The translations under genes were made by a program, and so were the position numbers. Below, in pieces: positions 1 through 8,126 of a DNA stretch of 64,000 bases (position 1 is the first letter of the stretch; each line of letters starts with the position of its first letter). Below the pieces are notes generated by a model. The model was not told where the DNA came from and ran no database searches. It saw only the letters and a program-made list of their open reading frames with translations. The DNA comes from Cobetia amphilecti (lineage in GTDB: Bacteria > Pseudomonadota > Gammaproteobacteria > Pseudomonadales > Halomonadaceae): the NCBI RefSeq assembly GCF_030010415.1, contig NZ_JASCSA010000006.1. One strand, written 5' to 3'.

Positions 1-55
1 CCCAACGGCCAGCCACTTCAAGCCGCCTGATCAGGGCACTCGTGAATAAGGCGGG

Positions 56-1204
56 TTGATGGTTTGGGATGAAAGTCATCATGCCGCCAGCCAGACCAGC
101 CTCGATGGCGAGCATACCTCGGGGCTGAATCAATGGGGAAAAGCCCTGCTATCCCTTGAGCAACACGTTCGTTTCACCCTCGCGCTTTCCGGCACGCCGT
201 GGCGGACAGATGGCAGCTGTCTCCCGCTATTGCATTACCATGAGCACGACTCATCCTCGCCCAAGGCTGCGCACCGCCCGTCTCGTCGCCTGGTTCCAGA
301 CTTCGTCTACTCGCTGCGAGACGCCATCGACGATCAAGTGTGCAGAACCCCAACGATTCATCTGCTGGATAATCGCGACATTCTGCTGCGAACCAAGACA
401 GCAAGCGCCTATCACTCGACGGTACAGCGCTATCAAAGCCTTCCCGCACTGATGCGGCATCCCAAGGTGCCGTATGCGAGTCTGGTACGCCACCGCGAGC
501 TCAGCAGGCATCTTTTGATGCTGGCCGCTGGTAGCCTGGTTGGATGGCGGGAGCAAGATCCACAGGCAGGTGGACTGGTGATCGCATCCGATATTGCCCA
601 TGCCAACGCCATTGCGGGTCTGCTGGAGCAGCAGGGGTATACCACCTGCCTGGTCACCAGCCAGTCACCTGATGCCCATGAGAGGTTAGCGAGCTTTCAG
701 CAGGCTCGGACGCAATGGATCGTCTCCGTCAATATGGTGAGCGAAGGCGTCGACTTACCGCGGCTTCGCGTGTGTTGTTATCTGAGCCATATCAAGACCG
801 AGCAATACTTTCGCCAGGCATTGGGCCGCATCATTCGTCGTCAGCACCACCATGATGCACTCTGTGACTTCTATATGCTCCAAGACCCCTTGCTGGAACG
901 CTATGCCAAACGCGTGCTGGAAGACCTGCCGGAGCCACACTCGCGAATCCAGTACTCAAGCTTCGCCGGCAGCCCCGTCCAGCGCTCGTCCCTTGCACTA
1001 CCGATACGGCAAGCGCCAAGTCTCGACGACACAGCAGAGGGCGATGTGTTGCTGCCCCCACACAGACGGCCACCCGGCACTCTCCCACCCTATCATTCAC
1101 CTTCGCTAGCAGCAGGAAGACCCCATCCCGAGACAGATCAGGGACTTCTCTCGGGGATCCATTTCTCTCAAGACTTCATCACGCACGTGATTCTCCTCAA
1201 ATGA
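56..1204 (+). CDS. SF2 (DEAH-like) helicase, C-terminal part
   Basis: This is the distal part of a superfamily 2 helicase. Residues 5-9 (DESHH) are a Walker B/motif II, 45-53 (SGTPWRTDG) are motif III, 228-236 (VSEGVDLPR) motif V, and 254-262 (QALGRIIRR) the motif VI arginine finger, so both RecA lobes are represented. The Walker A motif expected about 100 residues before motif II is missing. The open frame begins with TTG-ATG just after a stop at 47-49. The preceding bases read well in another frame (3-56, ending LVNKAG) and would join smoothly to LMVWDESHH if one base were restored near 54-57. A single-base loss or sequencing error is therefore likely, and the gene began outside the window. 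Helicases of this size occur in phage, plasmid and defence contexts; no partner is visible here. Confidence 0.75.
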   Translation: MMVWDESHHAASQTSLDGEHTSGLNQWGKALLSLEQHVRFTLALSGTPWRTDGSCLPLLHYHEHDSSSPKAAHRPSRRLVPDFVYSLRDAIDDQVCRTPTIHLLDNRDILLRTKTASAYHSTVQRYQSLPALMRHPKVPYASLVRHRELSRHLLMLAAGSLVGWREQDPQAGGLVIASDIAHANAIAGLLEQQGYTTCLVTSQSPDAHERLASFQQARTQWIVSVNMVSEGVDLPRLRVCCYLSHIKTEQYFRQALGRIIRRQHHHDALCDFYMLQDPLLERYAKRVLEDLPEPHSRIQYSSFAGSPVQRSSLALPIRQAPSLDDTAEGDVLLPPHRRPPGTLPPYHSPSLAAGRPHPETDQGLLSGIHFSQDFITHVILLK

Positions 1205-2290
1205 CGAATCGGGCGAGAGTGTCTATCGCCCCACACCGCTTCACCCGACGTACCGGCCTTTCTCGAGAGAGGCCGGTACGTCGGGTGGATAGGCGGCCCC
1301 CCTTAAGGCTCCAGAAACCTGTCCAGCCGCCTCCATCACGCTGCGGCTACCGGCACGTCAGATGACACAGTGGGCATGCCAGCCATAGTGCGCGGTACGT
1401 GAAAGGCTGTCAGGCCATCGTCGCGTTCTCTTTCGTACTCTCCTGGTAGAACAAGGAACGACACATCCCTCATCAGGAGGAGGCGATGTCCTTTGAGAAC
1501 AGCCTCCTGCTGCCGCATGAAGACACCTCTGCCCCCCCCTTCCCGACGTGAGGACTACTGGCCATATTCCATGGTCCGTCCCTACCTCGGCCTGACCGGA
1601 TAGCGGCTCGTGAAGCCCACTCGGGTCGGGCTATCCCATCGGCGACATCTGCCCAAAGAGTCAGCGCAACACGCTTGGCTTCCTGGATGCAAAGCCACGA
1701 TACGGCGTAATCAGCCGTTATCCCTTATATCTATGCTGTAAATAACGAACGCAATAAACCCTATATAACGCGGCGCTCACCATAATAAAAAAACCACAAA
1801 TCATTTCCCTTTCACCATGGCACCGCGTTACGATGTCACCTCACTTATCCTCGCTCCACACCACTCGATATGCCCTCAGAGACAGAAATTTCTGGTCAGC
1901 GCACTGCGCTCGACTCACAGCTCCCGCAGCCAGCATAACCTGTTGACATAACTCCTAAAATTGACAAGTTTTGCTGAATGACAAGAAACGCTGACCACTA
2001 GAATGGCTTACCATATGACAACAAAGTGCGATTTCGCATCTATTGCCCTACAGCAAGTCATTGATTTAATTAAGCACATAAAATAAGGGGGACTATCTAT
2101 CTATTGCAACGGCTCGAAGTGAGCATCACTGAATCCTTGCATCGATTCACCAGGACGCACCACGGGCCATTTTCTCGGCCCCCATAAGAAAAATGCATAC
2201 CCTCCGATAACACTCACCCCCTACTTAGGTCCCATGCCTCGCTCCCATAATGGCCACGATATACAACCGTGCTAATGGAGAGATGCCTGC
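1205..2290. other. Long intergenic region, AT-richer, no convincing gene
   Basis: About 1.1 kb between the helicase and the oxygenase pair. It holds a 44-bp inverted repeat (1243-1286), a C8 run near 1532 and an AT-rich stretch (about 1700-2100) containing several TTGACA-like hexamers near 1945-1965, none with a clear matching -10 box. A 60-codon minus-strand frame (1336-1518) has no recognisable domain. It could hold promoters for 2291 or the remains of an inserted element. Confidence 0.5.
1243..1286. repeat. 44-bp inverted repeat (hairpin)
   Basis: A 17-bp perfect stem (ACCCGACGTACCGGCCT and its reverse complement) closes over TTCTCGAGAG, which is itself nearly palindromic. The whole block is close to one continuous palindrome. 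It lies 38 bp after the helicase stop, so it may be its terminator, but no T-tract follows on either strand. Confidence 0.6.
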
Positions 2291-3460
2291 ATGTCCCTGA
2301 CCAATGCCCTGTCCGACGCGCTGCCGCTGACCCTGAGCGAGTCGCCGCTGTCACTGAACCTGATCACCGCCGAAGGCCTGGAGCCGGTCAGCCCGCTGTG
2401 GCTGCGCGAGCGCACACAGGACCCGGAGCAGCTCGATGAGGTCACCACCCAGCGTCTGTTCGATTCGCATGCCATCGACGTCAACCTCGAGCTGACCGCG
2501 GCGCGCCCGGTCGACGAGACGCACGTGGAATTCACCTTCAGTGACGGGCATTGCGAGGTGTATGACCTCACCATGCTGGCGCATGAACTGCAGGGCATCA
2601 CGCCGTTCCCCAAGCCCGAGAGCTGGGATGCGAGCATCGATCAGCAGGCGCAGCGCGTCGACTGGGAGAAGATGGGCAACAATGAGGACTTCCAGAAGGC
2701 ATTGAAGGCCTATCTGCGCTTTGGCTACATCATCGTGCAGAACGTGCCGACCGATCCGGAGCGCATTCTGGAAGTGGCCGGTCACTTCGGCTACGTGAAG
2801 GACACCAACTTCGGCAGCTACTTCGAGGTGTACTCGCGTCCAACGGGCAACGACCTGGCCTACCGCAGCGTGGCGCTCGGGCCGCACACCGACAACCCGT
2901 ATCGTGATCCGGTGCCGGGCATCCAGATGCTGCACTGCCTGGTCAACGAGACCACCGGCGGCCTGTCCACGCTGGTCGACAGCCTCAATGCGCTCAAGCA
3001 GCTCAAGGCCGAGATGCCGGAAGGCTATGAACTGCTGCGCACCACGCCGGTCGGCTTCCGCTTCCTGGACGCCGGTACCGAGCTGACCACGCGTCGCTGC
3101 GTGATTCGCGAGAATTCCGATGGTGAGCCCATCGGCGTCAACTACAGCCCGCGCCTCGATCACCTGCCGCACATGTCGCTGGAAAACACTCGCCGCTACC
3201 ATCAGGCCCGCCAGCGTCTGGGGCAGCTGTTCCAGGACCCGGCCAACGAGATTCGCTTCCAACTCGAATCCGGAGAGCTGATGATGTTCGACAACACCCG
3301 CGTGCTGCATGGCCGTACGGCATTCGACACCAATGAGGGGCACCGCCACCTGCAGGGCTGCTACATGGATAGCGACGGCCCGCGTGAGCGCTTCGCCACG
3401 ACCCTGATGCGTCAGCGTCAGCAGCAGGCACAACAAGAAAACCGCGAGGAAATGGCGTAA
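2291..3460 (+). CDS. Gamma-butyrobetaine-dioxygenase-like 2OG-Fe(II) oxygenase (TmpA-like candidate)
   Basis: 389 aa. The TauD/TfdA-fold oxygenase domain carries the iron triad H199-x-D201 (GPHTDNP) and H340 (RVLHGR), with R352 placed to bind 2-oxoglutarate. The N-terminal about 100 residues match the small domain of gamma-butyrobetaine and trimethyllysine hydroxylases, but the cysteines that bind zinc there are absent: the segment reads WLRERTQDPEQ at 37-47. An SD (ggagag) precedes the ATG. The stop and the next start share a base (TAATG), so translation is coupled to an HD-domain protein. That pairing matches characterised oxygenase pairs for phosphonates (PhnY/PhnZ, TmpA/TmpB), where the first enzyme hydroxylates the carbon next to phosphorus. 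A carnitine-type substrate remains possible; the substrate is inferred from context only. Confidence 0.75.
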   Translation: MSLTNALSDALPLTLSESPLSLNLITAEGLEPVSPLWLRERTQDPEQLDEVTTQRLFDSHAIDVNLELTAARPVDETHVEFTFSDGHCEVYDLTMLAHELQGITPFPKPESWDASIDQQAQRVDWEKMGNNEDFQKALKAYLRFGYIIVQNVPTDPERILEVAGHFGYVKDTNFGSYFEVYSRPTGNDLAYRSVALGPHTDNPYRDPVPGIQMLHCLVNETTGGLSTLVDSLNALKQLKAEMPEGYELLRTTPVGFRFLDAGTELTTRRCVIRENSDGEPIGVNYSPRLDHLPHMSLENTRRYHQARQRLGQLFQDPANEIRFQLESGELMMFDNTRVLHGRTAFDTNEGHRHLQGCYMDSDGPRERFATTLMRQRQQQAQQENREEMA

Positions 3461-4059
3461 TGGATCAGGTTTCATTCACCCAGATGAAGGACGGCACCGC
3501 AGAAGACTATGCGTTGCTCGAGCGTCTTGAAGATCAGTTCAATGAAGGGCTGGTAGAGCGTCTCAAGCTTGCCCTGCGCAAGCTCGATGATGGCCTGAGC
3601 GGCTACAAGGTCAGCCGTCTGGAGCATTCCCTGCAGTCGGCGGCGCGCGCCGAGGCCGATGGCGCCGATGACGACCTGGTCGTCGCCACCCTGCTGCATG
3701 ATCTCGGCGATGAGCTGGCGCCCTACAATCACTCGCAGCTGGCCGCCGCCATCATTCGCCCATACGTGCGTGCCGAAGTGACCTGGATCATCCATCACCA
3801 CGGCCTGTTCCAGAAGTTCTACTACGGTCACTTCTACGGCGAGGACCGCAACGAGCGCGAGATCTACAAGGACCACCCCTGGTATCAGAAGTGCGTGGAT
3901 TTCTGCGAGCGTTATGATCAGGCGGCCTTCGATCCCGACTACCCGACTCCGCCGCTGGAGCACTTCGAACCGGCACTGCGTCGCGTCTTCGCGCGCAAGC
4001 CCTTCGATCCGGACGTGATCGGCGAAGAGCCGGCCGGCGGTTTCGACAGCCGCGTCTAA
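3460..4059 (+). CDS. HD-domain protein, possible mixed-valence diiron oxygenase (TmpB/PhnZ-like)
   Basis: 199 aa. HD-superfamily metal ligands are visible: H56 (RLEHSLQ), H80-D81 (LLHDLGD), H91, the 112-114 histidine run (IIHHHG) and D153 (CERYDQ). A conserved-looking C-terminal segment (FYYGHFYGEDRN, DHPWYQKCVDFCERYD) is not typical of plain HD phosphohydrolases. Some HD proteins of this size next to a 2OG oxygenase are diiron oxygenases that cleave a hydroxylated phosphonate to phosphate and an amino acid or betaine (PhnZ, TmpB). Y49 lies seven residues before the first ligand, which may correspond to the region of the Tyr/Glu pair used by PhnZ; this is not certain. The function is inferred; a predicted HD phosphohydrolase is the conservative name. 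Confidence 0.65.
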   Translation: MDQVSFTQMKDGTAEDYALLERLEDQFNEGLVERLKLALRKLDDGLSGYKVSRLEHSLQSAARAEADGADDDLVVATLLHDLGDELAPYNHSQLAAAIIRPYVRAEVTWIIHHHGLFQKFYYGHFYGEDRNEREIYKDHPWYQKCVDFCERYDQAAFDPDYPTPPLEHFEPALRRVFARKPFDPDVIGEEPAGGFDSRV

Positions 4060-4116
4060 GCATATGAAGGCGGGGGCGTGAAACGCGCCTGACCTGCTCC
4101 GCTCCTGTGCTCCACC

Positions 4117-4149
4117 ATTGCCCTCACTGGCCTGCCCAGTGGGGGCAAT
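4117..4149 (+). terminator. Hairpin terminator after the oxygenase/HD pair
   Basis: The stem ATTGCCCTCACTGG pairs with CCAGTGGGGGCAAT around a 4-5 nt loop, with one G-U pair. It is followed by a weak T-containing stretch (ctggtttgtgg). It lies 57 bp after the HD gene. Confidence 0.65.
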
Positions 4150-4313
4150 CTGGTTTGTGGGCGTTGCGTTGAGTGCTCCACGTCAACAAGGGGTTGAACC
4201 TCGCCACTCAACTTTCATCATCATTGGCTAACGTCAGCGTCAATGAAGACGGTGCCGATACGGCCGTCTTTCCCTCGCGGATCATCCCCTTCCCCAACCC
4301 GACAGGTAGACGC

Positions 4314-4640
4314 ATGGAACATCTCTTCATCTACGGTCCACTGGGCCCCGGCGGCCTCAACGAACATGTCATCGCCAATATCGATGGCGAATGGAGCTCG
4401 GCCTATCTACGCGGCCGACTGGAAAACACCGATCACGGCGATGAGCACAACTTCCCTGGGCTGGTCGTCGACAACACGGGCCAGGTGATACGCGGCCACG
4501 TGTTCTCCTCGGCGCAATTGCCCGAGCATTGGGATGCCCTCGATGACTTCGAGGGCCCCATCTATCAGCGTACCGTCACCACCGTCATTCTCGATGACAA
4601 TCGTGAACTCGAGGCCTATGTCTACGCCCTGCCGCAGTGA
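4314..4640 (+). CDS. Gamma-glutamylcyclotransferase-like (AIG2/GGCT fold) protein, copy 1
   Basis: 108 aa from the ATG at 4314, where the family begins directly with its first strand (FIYGPLGPGG at 5-14; the family motif is YGxL..G). E80, in the hallmark LDDFEGPIYQR, matches the catalytic glutamate of gamma-glutamylcyclotransferases. Longer in-frame starts upstream would add unrelated residues. Enzymes of this fold release 5-oxoproline from gamma-glutamyl amines or dipeptides; the substrate here is unknown. A close paralog lies at 6662-6991, with the same FIYG and GHVFSS..L motifs. Confidence 0.72.
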   Translation: MEHLFIYGPLGPGGLNEHVIANIDGEWSSAYLRGRLENTDHGDEHNFPGLVVDNTGQVIRGHVFSSAQLPEHWDALDDFEGPIYQRTVTTVILDDNRELEAYVYALPQ

Positions 4641-4673
4641 GACTCACGCGCGGCACGGATAGCAATTGCCGGC

Positions 4674-4736
4674 TCGTGGCAAGAGATGGATGGATCGTGG
4701 CTAGTGATGGATTGATCGTGGCAAGTGATGAATGGC
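4674..4736. repeat. 21-bp tandem repeat, three copies
   Basis: The anchor TCGTGGC recurs at 4674, 4695 and 4716 (exact 21-bp period), each followed by an AGNGATGNATG-like stretch. The array lies between the cyclotransferase-like gene and the GFA-family gene. Apparent frames through it are repeat artefacts. Confidence 0.75.
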
Positions 4737-4838
4737 GGCCCGCCGCCTTGCGCCCGGATGGAGTAACATTGTCCTTCGGGCGATGCATGGCCAGTCAGCG
4801 CCAGCGTCCTCATTCATGCATCACAAGGGAGATTCCTC

Positions 4839-5315
4839 ATGCAGCTTGAAGGTTCCTGCCACTGCAAGGCCGTCACATTCCAGCTCGAATCGCCGCACCC
4901 CTATCCGTATCAGCGCTGTTATTGCTCGATCTGTCGCAAGACGGCGGGCAGCGGTGGCTACGCGATCAACCTGGCGGGCGATGCCACCACCCTGCAGGTG
5001 GAAGGCCGGGACAATCTCTCCATCTATCACGCGGTGACCGACGGGGTCGAAAGTCCGGCGGAACGTCACTTCTGCAAGCGCTGCGGCAGTGCGCTGTGGC
5101 TCTACGATGCCCGCTGGCCGGAGCTGATCCATCCTCAGGCGGGGGCGATCGACACCCCGCTGCCCGTGCCGCCGGAGCATGTCCACATCATGCTCGACAG
5201 CAAGGCCAACTGGGTGGAAGTCGCGCACGAAGCGCGTGATGCTCATCATGTCGAGTATCCCGAAGAGAGCATTGCCGCCTGGCATGCGCGGGTTGCCGAG
5301 CGCGATACCGACTGA
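4839..5315 (+). CDS. GFA-family (glutathione-dependent formaldehyde-activating-like) zinc protein
   Basis: 158 aa. It has the cysteine pattern of the GFA/CENP-V fold: C7 and C9 (GSCHC), C27, C29 and C32 (CYCSIC), and C79 and C82 (FCKRCGS), which bind two zinc ions. An SD (aaggga) lies before the ATG. The founding member was proposed to speed formation of S-hydroxymethylglutathione, but most paralogs, this one included, have no proven substrate. It stands alone between two tandem-repeat spacers, so context adds little. Confidence 0.8.
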   Translation: MQLEGSCHCKAVTFQLESPHPYPYQRCYCSICRKTAGSGGYAINLAGDATTLQVEGRDNLSIYHAVTDGVESPAERHFCKRCGSALWLYDARWPELIHPQAGAIDTPLPVPPEHVHIMLDSKANWVEVAHEARDAHHVEYPEESIAAWHARVAERDTD

Positions 5316-5332
5316 TATCGGCGGCGCGTCAA

Positions 5333-5396
5333 TCAGGACCAGCGACGCCTCGATCAGGATCCGATGCGACGCTGGTCAGGATCCGTTGCGACTTCA
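5333..5396. repeat. 21-22-bp imperfect tandem repeat, three copies
   Basis: Copies of TCAGGATCCGATGCGACGCT-like units start at 5333, 5354 and 5376. The first is the most degenerate. Located just after the GFA gene. Confidence 0.6.
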
Positions 5397-5447
5397 TGGC
5401 CTGATCCGCCGGGCTGAGCGTTGATGTCATTCGCTGCGTCGCGTATA

Positions 5448-5472
5448 AGTGCCGCCTATACAAGGCGGCACT
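5448..5472 (+). terminator. Hairpin terminator
   Basis: AGTGCCGCC pairs with GGCGGCACT across a 7-nt loop, then cctgtttg. It separates the GFA gene from the next regulator gene. Confidence 0.6.
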
Positions 5473-5601
5473 CCTGTTTGTATCCGGTGATCCTTGGCTG
5501 ATGCCTTCTCATGTCATCACCCGGGCAATCGCCCGAGCCATCATCCAGGCCAAAGCAGTACGACAGGAGCGCCGCGACAGCGCATCACAGTGAGGACTCT
5601 C

Positions 5602-6585
5602 GTGCCGGCCCGAAAGACAAGCTCCCCAGCGCCGCTGGAAAGCGCAAGCCCTCTGGATGACCTGCCCTCCCTGCGCGGGCTGGTCGCCTTTGACGTGACG
5701 GTCCGCCTGGGGTCGATGACGGCCGCCGCCAGTGAGCTGGATACCACCCAGCCCACCATCTCCCAGCGCATCCGCGCGCTGGAGGAGCACCTGGGTCATC
5801 CGCTGTTCGATCGCCAGGGCGGCCGGCTGATCCTCAACCACTACGGCGAGAGCTTCCATGCCGAACTGGCAGGCGGACTTGGCAAGGTATGCAGCGCCGT
5901 CACGGAAGCACGTCGCAAGGTGCACAAGCCGACGCCGCGTATCACCATCGCTGCGGGCGCCGGTTTCGCGCATGTCTGGCTGCGTCCGCGTCTGGAGCGG
6001 CTGGAGCAGGATTTCCCCGACTGCCACTTCACGCTGCTGCCGATCGATCGCGATGAAGACCCGCAGATGCAGCAGGCTGACATCGCGATCCGCTTCGGCC
6101 CGCCGCTGACGGGCGATCATCGCGATACGCTGGTGGTCGCGGAGCGCGCCTTCCCGGTCTGCTCCCCGGACTACGCCCGGCGTCATGGACTCGAGAAGGG
6201 ACTGGACGCCGAGGCGCTGTCGCGCATCACCCTGCTGCATCTGGACATGCGCGATACCCGCTGGCTGGACTGGGCCACCTGGTGTCGCCACGCGGGGCTG
6301 CCGGTGCCGCGCCTCGACAAGGCCTTCCCCTACAACAACTTTCCGCTGACGCTCAATGCCGCCGTCAATCATCAGGGCGTCGCGCTGGGCTGGAGCCACG
6401 TCATCCAGGACCTGCTCGACAACGGCTCACTGATCGCCCTGACGCCGCATATCTCGCGGGACCGCCACGGCTATCGCATGAGTGTCCGCCATCCCAACAG
6501 CGCCGTGATCCAACCCATCACCCGCTGGCTGACACGCGAATTTTCCGGCCTCGAGATTCCGGGGCCTACCTCAAGGCAGCCGTGA
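5602..6585 (+). CDS. LysR-family transcriptional regulator (GcvA-like)
   Basis: 327 aa from the GTG at 5602, preceded by a tgagga SD; the open frame extends upstream to 5494 but those residues look non-coding. The winged HTH spans about 22-82 (LGSMTAAASELDTTQPTISQRIRALEEHLGHPLFDR), followed by the periplasmic-binding-like effector domain. The form SLRGLVAFDVTVRLGS..A is typical of GcvA-type LysR members. The next gene downstream on the same strand is a GGCT-like protein, which may be cotranscribed; no divergent target gene is present. Confidence 0.85.
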   Translation: MPARKTSSPAPLESASPLDDLPSLRGLVAFDVTVRLGSMTAAASELDTTQPTISQRIRALEEHLGHPLFDRQGGRLILNHYGESFHAELAGGLGKVCSAVTEARRKVHKPTPRITIAAGAGFAHVWLRPRLERLEQDFPDCHFTLLPIDRDEDPQMQQADIAIRFGPPLTGDHRDTLVVAERAFPVCSPDYARRHGLEKGLDAEALSRITLLHLDMRDTRWLDWATWCRHAGLPVPRLDKAFPYNNFPLTLNAAVNHQGVALGWSHVIQDLLDNGSLIALTPHISRDRHGYRMSVRHPNSAVIQPITRWLTREFSGLEIPGPTSRQP

Positions 6586-6661
6586 ACGGCCGCAAGCCCT
6601 CGCTCCGTCCGGCGCGCGCCGCCGAGACAGGTTTCTCCCCCGACGAACGACAGAGACTCCC

Positions 6662-6991
6662 ATGCAGCATCTATTCATCTACGGCACCCTCGGCCCGGGC
6701 GGCCCCAACGAACACGTCATGCTAGACATTGGCGGCAGCTGGACACCCGGCACCCTCAAGGGCCGCCTGGAGGCAGCTGGCTGGGGGGCTGAGATGGGCT
6801 TTCCGGGGCTGAGACTGGATGAGGCGGGCGACACCATCCGCGGTCACGTCTTCTCCTCCGACAACCTGGCCGATCACTGGCAGGCGCTGGATGATTTCGA
6901 AGGCAGCGAATACCTTCGTCAGCCGGCCACGATCACGCTGGAAGATGGCAGCACCCTGACAGCACAGGTCTATGCGCTGAGCCAGCCGTAA
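6662..6991 (+). CDS. Gamma-glutamylcyclotransferase-like protein, copy 2
   Basis: 109 aa, ATG at 6662. It is collinear with the protein at 4314: FIYGTLGPGG at 5-14, catalytic-type E80 in LDDFEGSEYLR, and identical motifs GHVFSS and YAL near the end. The two copies lie about 2.3 kb apart with a GFA protein and a LysR gene between them, suggesting an older duplication. A gamma-glutamyl cyclotransferase or related lyase activity is likely but unproven. Confidence 0.72.
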   Translation: MQHLFIYGTLGPGGPNEHVMLDIGGSWTPGTLKGRLEAAGWGAEMGFPGLRLDEAGDTIRGHVFSSDNLADHWQALDDFEGSEYLRQPATITLEDGSTLTAQVYALSQP

Positions 6992-7060
6992 GCTGCTCCA
7001 TGAACTGTTTCATGAACTGCTCCATAAGCTGATCAGTGCGCTGATGCTCGGCGTCGATGC

Positions 7061-7116
7061 CTGAGTGTCGAGGTCTGAGCGCTGATGCCTGAGCGTCGAG
7101 GTCTGAGCACTGATGC
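7061..7116. repeat. 28-bp tandem repeat, two copies
   Basis: Two adjacent 28-bp units (7061-7088 and 7089-7116) differ at two positions, and each splits into two related 14-mers (CTGAGNGTCGAGGT, CTGAGCNCTGATGC). A degenerate partial copy lies at 7040-7060. The TGAGCACTGATGC core resembles the array at 58692-58747. Confidence 0.75.
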
Positions 7117-7125
7117 CTCGGCGTG

Positions 7126-8001
7126 CTACAGCGACACCTTCAGATACTCCAACACCCGTCTGGCGCGCGCCGAGAGCGGCCATTCCGCTCGCGTGAGCAG
7201 CCACAGGGTATCGACCACCTCCGTGCTGCCCTCAGGCGGTGGCACCACCCGGATGGCCTGATGATCGGTAAAGGCCTCGCGGGCATGGCGCGGCACGACG
7301 CTGAAGCCCAACCCACGGGCGACCGGCTCCAGAATCAGGCTGACCTGATTGGTGGAGCCACTGCGCGGCAGTGAGCTGATGCCCGGATTGCCCGGGAAGC
7401 GCCGACTCAACAGGCGCGAGGCCATGTCCTGACCATCCGGGTGATCGATGAAGCCCAATGTCTCGAGATCCCCCCAGTCATGGATCTCGACTCCCGTCGG
7501 CACCACCAGCTCAAGGGGCTCACGCGCCCACTCCGTCACGCTCAGGCACGGGTCATCCGGCTTGAGCGTGACGATCCCCAGCTCGAAGCGATTCTCCAGC
7601 ACGGCCTCCACCACCTCGCGCGTCGGCGCGAAGCGATGGTGGACATTGAGGCCCGGCGACTCCTGCTGAAGCGCCAGCAAGCGCGGATAGATCGCCAGGC
7701 CAATGCTGCCCGGCGTGATCAACCGAATGTCGCCATGACTGTCTTCATTGCCCGCCAGCCGCTGGGTCAGGCGCTGCTCGGCGGTTTCCATCTCACGCGC
7801 GAAATCCAGCAGTGCATGGCCGGCCGGCGTCAGTTCGATCTTGCGCGGATGACGAATCAACAGCGTGCCAAGTCGGGTTTCCAGCTGGCGCACATGCTGA
7901 CTGACAGCGGCCTGGGTCAGATCGAGCCGCTCCGCGGTGCGCGTGAAGTTGCCGACACTCACCAGGGTGCGAAAGGTGCGTAGCCATTGGGGTTGCAGCA
8001 T
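7126..8001 (-). CDS. LysR-family transcriptional regulator
   Basis: 291 aa. The N-terminal HTH is clear (LVSVGNFTRTAERLDLTQAAVSQHVRQLE at about 13-41, then GTLLIRHPRKIELTPAG), followed by the effector domain. It is transcribed divergently from the VOC-family gene at 8259, the usual arrangement for a LysR regulator and its target. The 257-bp gap holds an ATAAG-N5-CTTAT inverted repeat (8127-8141). The inducer is not predictable from sequence. Confidence 0.87.
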   Translation of the reverse strand: MLQPQWLRTFRTLVSVGNFTRTAERLDLTQAAVSQHVRQLETRLGTLLIRHPRKIELTPAGHALLDFAREMETAEQRLTQRLAGNEDSHGDIRLITPGSIGLAIYPRLLALQQESPGLNVHHRFAPTREVVEAVLENRFELGIVTLKPDDPCLSVTEWAREPLELVVPTGVEIHDWGDLETLGFIDHPDGQDMASRLLSRRFPGNPGISSLPRSGSTNQVSLILEPVARGLGFSVVPRHAREAFTDHQAIRVVPPPEGSTEVVDTLWLLTRAEWPLSARARRVLEYLKVSL

Positions 8002-8022
8002 TCAAGCTCCTGGGGGGCTGGA

Positions 8023-8074
8023 AGAGTCAGGGGGCAGAGTCAGGGGGCAGAGTCAGGGGACAGAGTCAGGAAGT
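8023..8074. repeat. 13-bp tandem repeat, about four copies
   Basis: AGAGTCAGGGGGC at 8023 and 8036, then AGAGTCAGGGGAC at 8049 and a degenerate copy at 8062. It sits just upstream of the minus-strand LysR start, so it is probably in that gene's leader. Confidence 0.7.
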
Positions 8075-8126
8075 CAGCGTCAGAGGAGTAGCATCAGCAA
8101 GACTGCGACGTTGAACCCACATCACC

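Noticed and set aside
1336..1518. 60-codon minus-strand frame in the first long intergenic region
   Set aside because: No domain, no clear SD and no neighbour supporting it; length is within chance for GC-rich DNA.
2351..3475. 374-codon minus-strand frame
   Set aside because: Fully antisense to the oxygenase gene, which has clear catalytic motifs; typical GC-rich shadow.
4637..5037. Short frames across the 21-bp repeats and the GFA gene start
   Set aside because: They read through tandem repeats and then out of frame into the GFA gene.
4674..5396. CRISPR array
   Set aside because: Repeats here and elsewhere are contiguous tandem units without spacers, and no cas genes are present.
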